A stretch of DNA of 64,000 bases from Phyto melanocephala (lineage: Eukaryota > Arthropoda > Insecta > Diptera > Rhinophoridae): the NCBI GenBank assembly GCA_941918925.1, contig OW799234.1:9019001-9083000 (forward strand). The letters run 5' to 3'. Positions 23,343 through 37,452 of the stretch are shown in pieces. The stretch's first letter is position 1, and each line of letters opens with the position of its first letter. The position numbers and the translations under genes were made by a program. The notes beneath the pieces are model-generated. The model saw only the letters and a program-made list of their open reading frames with translations, was not told where the DNA came from and did not search any database.

Positions 23343-24443
23343 GCGAAAAATAGAAAGGGACCTAAGGGTAAAACAGGTTTTGTTCAGGAGAGCCATTTTA
23401 AAGATTTAAATACGTGTATCTTTGGTGTACCATCACTGAGCGTGTTGGTATTGGTCTCATGACATCAGGAACGTGTTGGTCAACCTTGAAAACGCGCGTA
23501 GGTCGTCCCTACCTCTTGATTTGTGTATTTGGTTTTTACTGTTTTCTACCTAGCGCGCTGTTTCCATGAGTTTGATATCAATTTTGCTCGCGTTTTTTCG
23601 AATCCAGCTTTATTTTCTAAAATTATTAATTGTGAATTATAATAAGTACTCATTTAAAATTCTTTTAAATCGTGAATATCACTCTGTTAGTAAGAAAAAT
23701 TATTCAAATAACCTTATTACGTTATTCGCGACAATAATTTAAAACTGATAACATTCTTACTGTTTGTTTAAGGATGAAATGGTGAACCAATTCGAAGAAG
23801 TAGATTTACTTTATCACTTCCCTGATGACGATCACTTCTCAGAATTATCGGATAGTGACTCTGAAGATGATACCGATAATATGTACCTTGATAAATCTGA
23901 TCTTGATATATGCGAAGAAAAGGTAGTTACTCGACTATATGGTTCAAAAATACCTCCGTATTGTTCAAATCAATGCAATGAAGTGATCCCTAAGAAGATG
24001 GCTGTGGATTTTCGTACGTCTTTCATGAATTTAGATAAGAAATCCCAAGATTTCATTATTTTTGCACATCTGGCAGCTCACCGTGACGATTTAATGTTCA
24101 GGTCAAAAGTTGGTGATCGATCGCGAGCTATGAAGAAACGGTACAATCAGATATATTATTTTCGAAGTTTGCCGATATGCCGTGATATGTACTTCTTCGC
24201 AAGAACCGTCGATTAAAATATTTTTTTTATTTTTTTAAATTGTTCATAAGGAAAAAATACATATTTTTTAGTTTCGTAAAATCAAGTTATTTTGTTAATT
24301 TAGTAGGGGAAAAAATAAAAATAAATAAATTTTTTTTGGGGCATGGGATCGGTCTTATTCGATGCTCAGATATTGTCCACATCAAAAAAAGTGAAAATTT
24401 TTTTTTGACTTTTAGGTCCCTTTCTCTATGCCTGTCACATATA
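23334..24443 (+). mobile_element. Gene-bearing DNA transposon, ~1.1 kb
   Basis: Inverted ends TATGTGACGCGAAAAATAG, AAAGGGACCTAA (left, 23334-23366) and TTAGGTCCCTTTCTCTATG, CCTGTCACATA (right, 24413-24443) enclose one gene (23779-24216). The ends resemble those of the MITEs at 12493 and 55841. The element lacks an apparent catalytic domain and is probably an internally deleted, non-autonomous copy of a larger family. It is wrapped by outer inverted ends at 23208 and about 24648. Confidence 0.6.
23779..24216 (+). CDS. Transposon-borne 145-aa protein, unassigned
   Basis: The frame opens at ATG 23779 (MVNQFEEVDLLYHFPDDDHF) with a very acidic D/S/E-rich stretch over residues 15-45. A region with PPYCSNQCNEVIP (C-x3-C), FRTSFMNLDKKSQDFIIFAHL, basic RSRAMKKRYN and LPICRDMYFFARTVD follows. 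The order C..C - IP - FW/FR..F..L....Q - H/K basic - Y......+CR..F recalls the N-terminal region of a widespread group of arthropod transposon proteins usually annotated as uncharacterised. I base that on pattern memory, not alignment. A plausible intron (GTAAGA at 23690 to TTTAAG at 23772, 83 bp) precedes the ATG, which suggests a spliced leader. The frame is intact with no stops. A function is not claimed. Confidence 0.5.
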   Translation: MVNQFEEVDLLYHFPDDDHFSELSDSDSEDDTDNMYLDKSDLDICEEKVVTRLYGSKIPPYCSNQCNEVIPKKMAVDFRTSFMNLDKKSQDFIIFAHLAAHRDDLMFRSKVGDRSRAMKKRYNQIYYFRSLPICRDMYFFARTVD

Positions 24444-24599
24444 CATATAATGTTTTTACATTCCCCCGTAAAGTCATTGAAGTAACAACAAAATTTTTTC
24501 TGAGGATGACAAAAGTTTAAAAAAACAAATTTTGAGGGAGGTTGGGGTTTATTTATGGGTTGGCATTGCAGCCCTAGAATGGTCTAGTTACGACCAGGT

Positions 24600-24648
24600 G
24601 TAAAGCTACAATTATTTGAGTTAGGGCCTTTCCACTTGCGACCATCGA
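24600..24648. repeat. Outer inverted end of the 23.2-24.6 kb composite
   Basis: The reverse complement of this stretch (GGTCGCAAGTGGAAAGGCCC, then TAACTCAAATAATTGTAGC) matches the left end at 23208 and the nested segment at 18053. It marks the right edge of the composite element. Confidence 0.6.
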
Positions 24649-27367
24649 TAGGTACCCATGTTGTAAAAGAACTAAACCAAGAAAGCATAACAAGAATGTC
24701 TAACTAGTTGACCTTCGAATTGAAACAACAAGCTCTAAAAATACTACCAAAAAAGCTTTAGTCCATATTAATGTACATAAATATATACGTATGTAGGTAT
24801 GTATGTATTTATGTACATACATGCTCGAAAATATAAATTATAAACACAATTCTTCTTTGTTTACCTTTTTTTAATTCTACAACAGCAATAACAGAAAGGT
24901 GGATAGGAAATAATTCGAATTAAAACACAGTCATTTACAAAAAAAAAAAGAAAATTTAGCACAACTTTATAGAACATACCCACATGACCATAGCATTTAA
25001 AAATGAAATCGCTTTCAAAGGGTTTTGAAATATTTTTCGGGGAAAACCTTCACCTTTTTTTAATATATTTTTTTAAGATCGAGTGGGTTGTTGAGCAAAC
25101 TTATACTATATGAAGTTTAAACCAATTGTTAGCTTGATATAATTTTATTAATTTTATTACTGTGGGGAATAGCCTATATTAAATTTATAGTTTAATGAAA
25201 TCAATAAAATGTGTTTTTTTTATTTACTTTTAAAAGTTTATCAAAAGCCTTTTATATAAATGTACATTAGGGAGACAACTTTTTTACAATGTTTGAAAAT
25301 ATTAAAATGGCCCTATCCAATAAGAACTGCATCTTTAGATTTTCGATATCGTTAAAAAAAGTTCCGCGTCAAATGCAATTAAGTTTGGGATCAGTAAGTT
25401 CCAAAAAAATAAAAATATATTCTTTATAAATTTATTAAATGATAAATAAATTATAAGTTTTTCCATTGAATATTGAATAATATTCTGTATAATTTTGATT
25501 ATAATCATATAATTACATTAAGAAATGCAAATAAATAAATAATTATAAAAAAAATTTTTAAAAAAATAAAAAATTTTGAAAAAATAAAAAAAATCTTAAA
25601 GGGCTTTCAGAAATCGGCTTCGGCGCGGAAAACTTTTGTTCGGAAACATTTTTCGTTTTCAGCACAACATGGGCTACAGCGTGGTGATAGGACCTTATTT
25701 TGGTTGTACCCCTAATTTACATATGTTGTATCTGTCAATAATAGTTTTTCTGGTGAAACTCAACACAATCTACCTTTTAGATATCCCACTTACATTCAAA
25801 ATAGAAACTCTGATTTTAAAATGTTTATTCATTGGCAAGAAAACTGACTTTGCCATTTAATAAAAAATGCAGAACGTCAAATTATTCAATACTATGGAGT
25901 AAGGAAAACATTTGTTTAATATATTTAATAAAATTAAAAGCATGAATTCTTCTTTTTGACTTGCATTATGTTTAAAATAAAAAAGGGTTGATGACATTCA
26001 GAAAGCATTGAATTTGATTTAATTAAATTTTCATTGTTTCGATTTAATGTATTGTTTTAATACACTTTTTTTATAATCTCACAGTGAAAATATTTCTTTT
26101 TGTGATTTCCACAAAGAATAAGACATTTTTGCATAAAAAATTGACTTAATATTTGGGATATTGTCCCACAAATTTTTCAATGCATTAAATTATACAAAAT
26201 TATTTACTATAATATACTAACTACAGGTATACATATAATTTTTTTTATTTAAATATACATATTGTTAAAAAAACAAACATATTAAAGGTATTGTAATGCA
26301 AAGTAAAAATACTAAAGAAAAAATTAATCAAAAACAAAATTTTTCACTTGCAAGCTTTTTTACGTTACCTTAATTGCTAATAGTATTTTTCGTAAAGTTT
26401 TATCCATATTTTTTACAAATCATTTTATAATTAAGTTTATTTTCTTATTTGTAAACTTTCTTCAGCATTTTTAAATGGAATTGTAAATATTTAAGAATAT
26501 TGAAAAATTATTCTGATATTAGCCAAGGGAATGAATTTTCAAAACCGGCTACGATTTCATCATCATCACTCGTTATCGGTATACCTATATGTAATTAAAA
26601 AATTACTATTTATGCTACAATTTAAAGATAGTAAATGTGAAGAAGCATTAATTTCTATATTTTTCTTTCTTTATTATCAAATGACATTTTCTTTTTAACT
26701 TTAATGTTTAAAAAGTTTATTAAGAAGAAAAAGAACTATGCCAAAATAAAATTATTTACAATAAATTTAAAATAAAAATTTTTAATAAATATAAATGGAA
26801 GAATAATATACAATGGAAGACCAAAAAAAATCTCAAAATTAGTGAATTAGTTTTTATTAAAAATTTATATTTATACGGTCTAATACATCAAAATTACAAG
26901 TCTTATAAGAGGACTATAAATCAAACTTCAAAAAAAATTTATAATTCTTTACAAACTTTTAATTTTTATATAAAAGGCATCTAACAATTAAGTCATAACT
27001 CATTAATCGGTCTTCACATTATAAAAGAAAACAAGATTTCAGTTTTTTATATTTTTTCAACGTTCATATAGCTAAAAAAATTTTCCATTTTCTGTATGAA
27101 TTCATATAAGCATTGAAGCATAATTAAATTAAATATATTCGTATTAATTGTTAATATTAATTCGCATAGTACTTTTTATTCGAATATTATGTTTTAAATA
27201 TTTACACTATTTTACTACATTAAAATGCAACTCTGTCTTTTGTCATTATACTGATAACAACAGCCAAAAACAGCTGCTGTTGTTAATGTTTTTCTTTTTT
27301 GAAAAAAGAAAAAACTGTTCAACTTTGTTTATTTCTGTGCTTAATATTATGTTTTTGTTAAAATATC
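24649..27367. other. 2.7-kb intergenic stretch upstream of the FKBP15-like gene
   Basis: No gene recognised. A less AT-rich patch at 25610-25730 ('gcttcggcgcggaaaac', then 'cagcgtggtgataggacctta') stands out but is unassigned. Just upstream of the next gene, AACAACAGC and GCTGTTGTT (27256-27285) form a short hairpin around a CAGCTG E-box. That could be promoter sequence. Confidence 0.4.
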
Positions 27368-29115
27368 ATGAATAATTTAAATTTTAATTTGGACAATAGC
27401 ATAGACGAAGATTTCTTTGGTTCTCTGAATAGGTAAGAATTAATAATCATGTTTGCAATGTAAATTAACGAAAAAATTTGTCTAGTAGTAAATCTTCAAA
27501 ACTCCAGCAACTGTTTGTCGAAGATGCTTTAACTCCGGATGATAAGCAACAGTCTTTAAAGTACCAGCGACCCAAAGCTAATGATTTAAAAAACAAAGAA
27601 TTTAAAGATTTACATAATGACAAAAATGTAAACAGTATCACCTTAATGGCCAAAGTAGTAACGGCATATCGGCAAGGTGAATTGCAAGGTAAAGTCGGTT
27701 TAGCTTTGATAAGAAATGCAGATGATTCGCATAACATTATAATGTATAAAACAAAAGCTTATATATTAACCACTTTGAAATTATTAAAAGGTCATGATTT
27801 ACTATATAGACAAACCAAATATTGGCAATTTTATGGTGAAAATGCCATATATTGGAGTTTTAGCTTTGATTCTTTAAACGATGAAGAAGAATTTATTAAT
27901 AAACTTACCAGTGAAGGTTTGACATACAAAGAACAAAAAGAAGTTGTAGAAAATATTGATAAATTAGAAACATTTAATAATGAAACACATGGTATTGTTA
28001 TAGAAGAGGAAATTGCTGGCCCATTAACAGTAGCAGCAGCTCTTAAACAGTCGAAGAACACTTTAATAAATCGTATGGCCAAAATGGGTAGACCGTTACC
28101 TACACTGCCTACATTTCAGCAACAAACCACTACCGATTTTAGTGATTCTTCGGATACAGAAGTAATAAAAACCCCTCTGACCTCCACACAAAAGCCCTCA
28201 ATAGCACCAAGAAATAATAAATTATCTAGCATTAAACAGCAGCAATTAGTCCCCTCGATGGCGACTTATAATATTGCTACACCTGTTTCAGGTGCAGTTT
28301 ATCCAGTAAACCCTTTAGAATCGCAGTATATGCAAATGCTGTTAACGGAACAAAGAACCCAGGGTTCAGAATTACGCATGAATATGAATAAATTGGAGAA
28401 TAAAATTGAAAAAGTTTTAGATAAATTAGATCTTTATGACAGAACGGATGGTAAACAAAAGCCTGAGAAAGATGATGAAATTTTGGAACTAGAAGAAAAG
28501 TTATTATTTCTCAAAAAAGAAAATAGAAAATTAAAACAAAATTTTCAAGAATTTTCTGCAAAAAAAACTGAAGAAGATAAATTAGAAAATATATTATGCG
28601 GCTTTAAGGAGTATTTAAGTCACTTTAATATAGATTATAGGAAAGATATTAAAACAATATTACAACAACTAACCGATAAACTAAACGAAAGTCATAAAAA
28701 CGTTCAGACAAGCCAGCAGCAATTGTTAGAAAATGAAATGAAAATTAAGGAACAGCAAAAGGAATTGGCTTTACAAACAAACAAAAATTTACAATTACAA
28801 AATGAAGTAACAGCAATAAAACTGATGGAGAATGATATAAAACTTAAAGTTGAAGAAAAGGAAATCGAAATTGGAAATTTAAAACAGGAATTAAAAGATG
28901 CGCACACCAAATTACAAGGGCTGACAGAGCAACATACAAATAGCCACGATGATGACGTAGTTATAAAATCTATAATGAATAATTTATATGTGGATATAGC
29001 AAATAGATTAGAAAATTCTAATTTTCCACAAACCGATAGGATTTTGCCTTTAATAGCCACGTCTATTAGACAACAAACCTTGAAATCCATGCAAGAAATC
29101 AAAAGGAAAGTTTGA
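27368..29115 (+). CDS. FKBP15: FKBP15-like protein: WH1 domain plus coiled coil, no FKBP domain
   Basis: Two exons: 27368-27432 and 27486-29115, with a 53-bp intron (GTAAGA...TCTAG). The joined frame encodes 564 aa starting MNNLNFNLDNSIDEDFFGSL. Residues ~71-165 form a WH1-like domain with 'VVTAYRQG', 'GKVGLALI' and 'FYGENAIYWSFSFDS'. These parallel vertebrate FKBP15 'AVHAYRY', 'GKFGAAVLG' and 'FYD..RQNWSIMFES'. Residues ~214-227 read LINRMAKMGRPLPTLP, matching the conserved L-I-S-R-M-A-K-M-G motif of FKBP15. From ~316 to ~500 there is a long Lys/Glu/Gln-rich coiled coil. FKBP15 (WAFL) binds actin and works in early endosome transport. The peptidyl-prolyl isomerase domain that lies between WH1 and RMAKMG in vertebrates is absent here. 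The start fits the D/E-rich N-terminus of the family. Poly(A) signal AATAAATAAA at 29201-29210. Confidence 0.85.
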
Positions 29116-30443
29116 AAGTATGATAAAAAGAATGAAGACTTTTAAAGAAAAGTATTTATAACTGTAATATAATTATACACTATTTTTATATAATTTAAAG
29201 AATAAATAAAGTTTGACTTGTAAATTTATACTTTAAAATAGACTTAAACGTAGAATTTTCGATTAAGATTACTTTTTGCTTAGTAAGGACATATGTACGT
29301 ACGTACCATCGTTATGTATACTTTACCGCTAAGTTGAGTTATAAAAAAATCATTACTAAAAAAAAATAAACATTATTTAATTGGAATTAAATGTTTATTA
29401 GAATTATTGCTTATTTAAAAAGGGACTTAGTATATTTCTAATTAAAATAAGGGAAAATTGTTATACTTAAAATTTATTTAAACACAGATACATACTTATG
29501 TACATAGTATTATGTATTTGTATGCACTATTTACCTAATTCCAAACTTTACAGAAAAACTATTGTTTTAATCTCTTTATTATTAAATAAAGTAAATAATA
29601 AGGAATATTCTATTTGATATACATGCCGTTGCCTAAAACGCAAAACGTTTAACTAAAATTTTTATAATAGAAGCAAAACAAATAACAGTGCTTCATGCAT
29701 ACGTTCCAAACCTTATTTCCCTTTACCAACATGTAAAAAATACGTTACCCGCCATTTTGAACTGATGGTAATCTTGGATTTTTTTCCTATTATTTGACAA
29801 AGCTTTCCACCTGTGGCGAAGGGTATAACAATGCCTTTCGTTTTACTTTTGCTTATTTAATTTTTGTAGTGTTTTATTTTGATAAAATGCACCGAGATTA
29901 ATTAAAACATTAATTTCAAGTTTTTGGTTAGTTAGAGCGTTTTGCGTTACATGTAACAATATGTACATATACATATACTATGTATATATACTAGAGTATG
30001 CCCTCTAAAACTTTGAATTAATAGATACAATTTAAAAATGTGTAATATATGTTTTCCTCATAAAAATGCTACTATTTTTATTTTAATTAATATGGTAGTG
30101 ACGATTAGTTTATATTATAATTTATTTTAAGGAACAAAATATGTATGTCTGCGTGGACTAAACGGTTTACAAAATTGTATTGTATGGTCAATTTGGTGGG
30201 TAAGTATATTCGAAAACTCTTCAAATAGGATTTTCACTACATACTTTGGATTTTCATGCACATACACATTTGTGGCATAAAATTAAATTTTTGTTTTTAA
30301 TTACAACTAACTTACAATTAAGAGTGTCCAAGGTTTTCTTTACTTGCCATTCTATTTACCTGAATATTTTGAAAAACGTTTCCAAATAATTCCTTTGAAC
30401 ACTTACTATTCTAAAAAATAATATGAAATTTGCTATTTTCTAA
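29116..30443. other. Convergent 3' intergenic region
   Basis: Contains the 3' UTR and AATAAA of the FKBP15-like gene (29201-29210), then AT-rich spacer. The SREK1IP1 3' UTR must lie in the right part (minus strand). No other gene seen. Confidence 0.5.
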
Positions 30444-31706
<1,263 letters not shown>

Positions 31707-34700
31707 ATGCTGTCTTCAAGTTCTCCCATTACTTTATCAGGGAGCCTTAATAGCACAACGTCTGCTGCTATGCAACAGCAATCGAATGCCTTTTCCACTT
31801 ATGGTGATAAAGCCCAAATGGGTTTGGACATTGAATTTGGTACGGATCCGGCTAGCGGGGCCATATTTAAGTATGAAGGGCGTAAACATGATGATTTGAA
31901 ACAAATGTTAGATAGCAACAAAGATGGCCTAAAATTGGAGGCCATGAAACGTATAATAGGCATGATTGCTAGAGGCCGTGATGCTGGTGATCTGTTTCCA
32001 GCAGTAGTCAAAAATGTGGTTTCGAAAAATATTGAAGTTAAGAAATTAGTTTATGTTTATTTGGTGCGTTATGCCGAGGAACAGCAAGATTTGGCTTTAC
32101 TCTCTATATCCACATTCCAAAGGGCTCTTAAGGATCCAAATCAATTGATAAGAGCCTCTGCTTTAAGGGTATTGTCTTCAGTGCGTGTTGCAATGATAGT
32201 GCCTATAGTAATGTTGGCTATACGAGATAGTGCTTCCGATATGAGTCCATATGTACGCAAAACAGCAGCTCACGCTATACCCAAATTATATTCTATTGAT
32301 CCGGAGCAAAAGGATGAGTTAGTAACAGTAATAGAAAAATTACTATCGGATCGCACTACCTTAGTAGTGGGTTCCGCCGTAATGGCATTCGAGGAGGTTC
32401 GTAAAAAAAAATTTTTTTCCATTCATTTAGTTTACAAAATTGTTTTAGGTTTGCCCCGAACGCGTTGACTTGATACACAAAAACTATCGCAAACTGTGCA
32501 ATCTTTTAGTGGATGTCGATGAATGGGGTCAGGTGATTATTATCAATATGTTGACACGCTATGCGCGTACACAGTTCGTTGATCCTAATGCAGATGAGCC
32601 CTCAGAAGATGAAAACGCACAAAATTCCGAAGAAAACAAAAAATTTTACGATGATTCGGAGGACAGTGATGTCAATACCAGCGAAGATGAGGGCAATAAA
32701 AAGTCTAAACAAAGTAGTGGAAATAAAAAACAGTCTTCAAATTCTTCTCCATCGTCTAGCTATCATGTTGATCTAGATCATCGTTTGTTGTTGCGACAAA
32801 CAAAACCGTTGCTACAGTCACGAAACGCTTCAGTAGTGATGGCAGTGGCTCAACTGTATTATCATGTCGCTCCGCGACAGGAAGTGCAAATTATAGCAAA
32901 GGCCCTTATACGTCTTTTACGTTCTCACAAAGAAGTACAAAGCGTAGTTTTGACCTGTATAGCTTCTATGTCCACTAAACGTAAGGCAATATTTGAGCCT
33001 CACATTAAATCGTTTTTTGTTCGCACAAGTGATCCTACACACATCAAACTGTTAAAATTGGAAATTCTTACTAACTTGGCTTCTGCGGCCAGTATCTCTT
33101 TGATTCTAAGAGAATTCCAAACTTACATTTCCAGTAGTGATCGTCCATTTGTAGCTGCAACTATTCAGGCCATTGGCAGGTGTGCTGGTTCTATTAAAGA
33201 AGTAACAGAAACTTGTCTTAGTGGTTTGGTTCATCTGCTATCGAATCGTGATGAACATGTAGTAGCCGAGAGTGTCGTGGTCATTAAAAAGTTGCTGCAA
33301 ACGAAGGCTGCGCAACATTTTGACATCATCTCTCAAATGGCTAAACTTTTGGACTTTATCAAGGTACCAGCTGCCAGATCATCTATTGTTTGGCTTATTG
33401 GAGAGTACAGTGAAAAAGTGCCCAAAATAGCCCCCGATGTTTTGAGAAAAATGGCCAAAACATTTGTAGATGAAGAAGATGCTGTCAAATTACAAGTTCT
33501 TAATTTATCGGTAAAATTGTACCTCACAAATCCTCAGCAAACATCTTTGTTGTGTCAATACGTTTTCACTTTGGCTCGCTACGATGTCAACTACGATATA
33601 CGCGATAGAGCACGGTTCTTAAAACAGTTTATATTCCCTACCAATGGTAAGAGTAATGTTTTATCTGAAGCAGCTAAAAAGCTATTCCTATCAACTAAAC
33701 CAGCTCCTACTTTGGAAAGCAAATATCACACACGTAATCTCTATCAATTAGGCTCTTTATCACACTACATGAATATGCGCTGTTCGGGTTACAATGATTT
33801 ACCCAGTTTTCCGGAACAACCTTCAGATCCTACAGTGCGCAACGTGGATGGTTTTATGCAAGATAATTATAACAAAATGTCAAATCACTTGCCTAATCAG
33901 TCACATTTAACACCCCAGAAAGAAAGCACCAAGAAAAAAGCAGAAAATTCTTTCTTCTCAGAATCGGAAGAAAACTCTTCAGAATATTCTGGTTCAAGTG
34001 AATCAACTTCAGGTACATCCCATTCTTCGGACTCAGATTCAGATGATGAGAATAAAAATGAGACTCTTAAAACGAAAAGGGAAAAAGAAAGTCCAGCAAA
34101 TAATGCAAGCAAGAAAAAGAAGTCTATAGATTCCACAGCAGATAATAATCTAAACAACAATGCCAATGAATCTGGTACTTCAGATTCAGAATCATCATCG
34201 TATGGATCCTCTTCGTCATCGTCCACAGGAAGTGAATCATCAGATTCTGAAACAGATACAGAATCCGCTGATATACCAGCTAAAAATAGTAAAATAGACT
34301 CTAAGATAGAAACTGAGCAGAAAAATGAACAAAAAAGCAATTTAGATTTACTCCTGGATTTAGATGATATTCCCCCTATAGGTCCTGTGATGACACCTTC
34401 ATTGGGAGGATTTTTAACGCCAGGTATTAAAAAAACTCTATATATAGATGTTAATTTTAAACGCTTGCTTAATTTAGGTACTCCTTTAAGTGCTGCCCAC
34501 TCAGCAGCATTAATACCCCAGCCTATGGCTAATCGCATTGATCTTGTGGGACCTTCTTACATCTCCTATAATCACAAGGAATTATTAAATAAACTATCGG
34601 GTCACGGTCTACAAGTTAGTTACCGCTATACACGTTCGCCTCATCTATATTCATCAGCTATGATCTCTATAGAACTGCAATTCATTAATCAAAGCTCGGA

Positions 34701-35265
34701 AGATATTGCCAATATACAAATGGGTCAAAAATCGTTACCACCTGGCATGCAATTGCAAGAGTTTGCGCCTATCAGCTTACTATGTCAGGGACAATGCGCC
34801 ACCAGCGTTATGGGTGTCGATTTCAACGATTCTACTCATGCCATCGACTTTGAAATATGCTCCAGCAATGGGACTTCTCGTGTTACTTTTAAGCCTAAAA
34901 TAGGAGAACTTATAAGATCAGTACACATTTCGGAGACTTTATTTAAAGAAGAACGCCTAAAACTAAGGGGCATGAATGAACATCTAACTAAATTGAAACT
35001 AAAACAAGAATCTGTAGAAGTAACGGCTTTAAAACAAAAAATTTTCGAATGCGTTAATGTAGCCGCGTTAAAGGGTAGTTCGGACAATGCGGTTAATAAC
35101 TTTGTAGGACAAACAATGACTTCCAAAAGTCTAGTACTTATCTTTTGTGACTGGACACAATCGTCGGAGGAATTAGTTGTTCAAGTGAACTGTGAAAAAA
35201 TGGTTATTGGCTCAATGATTTTAAACGAAATAACCAGTTGTTTGAATGCCACTTTTAACTTCTAA
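31707..35265 (+). CDS. rb: AP-3 complex subunit beta (ruby)
   Basis: Two exons: 31707-32396 and 32449-35265. The 52-bp intron has a weak GTTCGT donor and a TTTTAG acceptor. The product is 1168 aa, the usual size for beta-3 adaptin. Residues ~35-640 are the adaptin trunk of alpha-helical repeats, with '[20 protein letters not shown]', '[19 protein letters not shown]', 'KNYRKL', '[19 protein letters not shown]' and 'VWLIGEY'. An acidic Ser-rich insert lies at ~281-335. The hinge (~731-860) is a Ser/Asp/Glu run and ends in LLDLD (865-869), a clathrin-box motif at the place seen in mammalian AP3B1. The C-terminal ear follows. AP-3 sorts cargo from endosomes to lysosomes and pigment granules, and fly ruby mutants have eye-colour defects (established). 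Start: first in-frame ATG. Poly(A) signal AATAAA at 35496-35501. No defects seen. Confidence 0.97.
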
Positions 35266-36119
35266 ATACGCAACGAACTAAATATTTTAAAAGCAAAACA
35301 ACCTAAAAAATTTTCTCTAAAATTAGCTTTAAGTTGAATTTTGCATACTGTCCTAAATGTTAATTAATATCGGAATGTCTTAAATGTTGTTGTACACTAA
35401 AATGCCTTGTTACATATTTTTCGGTTTTGATTTCTTTAAGAAAGCTTTTTTAAAAATTGAGGAATTTTAAAGTAGTTACAATATTTTGCCAATTAAATAA
35501 AAATTCAATTATTTTTTATGAATGTATTTAGTTCTTTAAAAAAAATTAAAATTGTGTTAAAAATTGAATATGAATTTTTGCACAATTCTTAAAATAAACT
35601 ATTTGACGTGTTAATATTCCAACATAACCTATTATATTCAAGTTATATACATATAAAAATAGCTAATTAAGCGTATATTGCATAAAAAATTACAAATTCT
35701 TTGCAATACTCAGGCTTAAGTCACATTGCATGTTTATTAAATCGTTTCGTTAACATCATTTTCTATTGCAAAAGCTAAACTTTTTGAAATTACATAAAAA
35801 TAAAAACAATAAAAATACTTAAACTTATTGTTCTTTCTTTAAAAAAATCTAGCGAAAATAGTGTTTTTTAGTCTGAAAACAGTGGTAAAGTGAAGTATTA
35901 ATTGATGATAAATTTTTTAGTTAAACAATTAAAATATGACAATACCACATGATTTCATATCTTTTGAATCCACTAAATATGTTTATGTAAAAAGAGCTCT
36001 CTCTTTATAATTCGAAGTGTTGCCACTTATTAAAACATAAGATTTTCTTTTGGCAAGAAATGACATCACAGTTAGTAGGGAGGCCAAATTTTTATAATAG
36101 TTTTTTTTCAAGAATAATT
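35266..36119. other. AP-3 beta 3' UTR and spacer
   Basis: The 3' UTR runs to the AATAAA at 35496, followed by AT-rich spacer. No other gene seen. Confidence 0.5.
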
Positions 36120-36364
36120 CTGTGGCTTGGCTAAAAGGGCCAATGTCACTTTTTTGCTCTTTCGAGTTAATCAATGCATTTGATTTGTTTTCTTGCTCTA
36201 TTTCATTATGGTAAAACAGCTAAAGTCATACTTAACCTAGAACAGCTTCATAAATAAAATGCTGGCCAATGTCACTGTGAAAGCATATATAAAAGTTAAA
36301 GTTAAATTCCATTTTTCTCAAAAGTAAATATTTTGACACTGGCCCTTTTAGCTCCAAGCCACAG
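36120..36364. mobile_element. 245-bp MITE, CTGTGGCTTGG...CCAAGCCACAG
   Basis: The termini CTGTGGCTTGG(AG)CTAAAAGGGCCA are inverted at the two ends. Flanking AATT on both sides is a likely 4-bp target duplication. The interior is the same as in the copy at 42016-42263 ('gctctatttcattatggtaaa', 'gaacagcttcataaataaaatgctggcca'). Non-coding. Copy 2 shows flanking ATAT, which also suggests a 4-bp duplication. Confidence 0.85.
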
Positions 36365-37452
36365 AATTTTTTGTACATTTTTCTATTCTAAACTTACAAG
36401 TTTACCTTAATACGTATTCTATTATATAAATTTATTACATTATACATACTTTCATTATGAATATTTACCTAAATTTTATATTCTTTTGTGATTTAGTTCT
36501 TAGGTTTTTTATACTATGTAATGTTTTTATTTAGCCTGATTGGCTTGTATTACTTTTTGGAATTTAATAAATAAATAAATATATTAAAATAATGTAAAGT
36601 ATAATATATTTTTATTCTAAGGCTATGCTTAGGCATTTTCTAACCTTGTAATATATTACAATTATCTTTTGTGTCTTTATATATATTACGGAATTGAAAA
36701 AGCTAAATAAATAAAATTTAAAAGCATAGTAAAATTTATTTTAATTAGATTTTTGTGATCGATTATGGTCTAAAAGCTAGGTAACCAAACTTAAAATAAA
36801 TAAATAAAATTATATAGATTTTAACTCTATTGCCAAGGCCTTGATTCTTCAGCTGATAAAAAATAAAAACAAAAAACTGCTCTCCGAACTGCAATAACCT
36901 GATGAATAAATATGCCCTATTGTCTTTTATTATGAAAACCATTTCATACATATAATCATAAAAATCGTATAGTCCGGCAGCATTGACTTTGACAGTTGCT
37001 GAGACAACTCAGTATTTTTTTTATATAGTGGAGCACAACATTAAGTGAAAAAATTTATTTATTTTATATCGTTTTGTGTTTTTAATTTAAAAAACTATAT
37101 TATATGCTCAAAATCAAAAAAAAAAAGCTATGCCAGAGGTATTAATAAATATACAAACAAATTGTACAAAAGCAAAAACAGTATTCCAGTAAAACAAAAG
37201 TATGTATCAAAAGTAAAGAAATTAACGCCATACAACAACACAATAATACATTATTGCAAAGAAATAAGATTTGGAGCACACAACCAACAGCAATTGCATG
37301 CGTGGATGGATGTATGGGTGTAAATCTTTAAGAAACAATAGGAAAAATTTGATTATAATTATTCTAAAAGAAATCAAAAATAATAGAGATAATATTTAAT
37401 TAGAAACTCATTGAGAGTGTGAGTAAAAGCAACAAAAGCAAAGAATCGGAGT
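36365..37452. other. Upstream region of the SLC12A8-like gene
   Basis: AT-rich spacer. 'tttatatagtggagcacaac' near 37019 could be a core promoter and start site, with an A-rich leader up to the ATG at 37453. The short frame at 37045-37323 in this leader has no homology I recognise. Confidence 0.35.

Noticed and set aside
33897..34538. 213-codon minus-strand open frame
   Set aside because: It is the antisense shadow of the Ser/Asp/Glu-rich hinge of AP-3 beta, and its Phe/Ser/Leu composition follows from the complementary codons.
37045..37323. 92-codon frame upstream of the SLC12A8-like gene
   Set aside because: Lys/Asn/Tyr-rich low-complexity leader sequence, no homology, and the downstream ATG fits the family.
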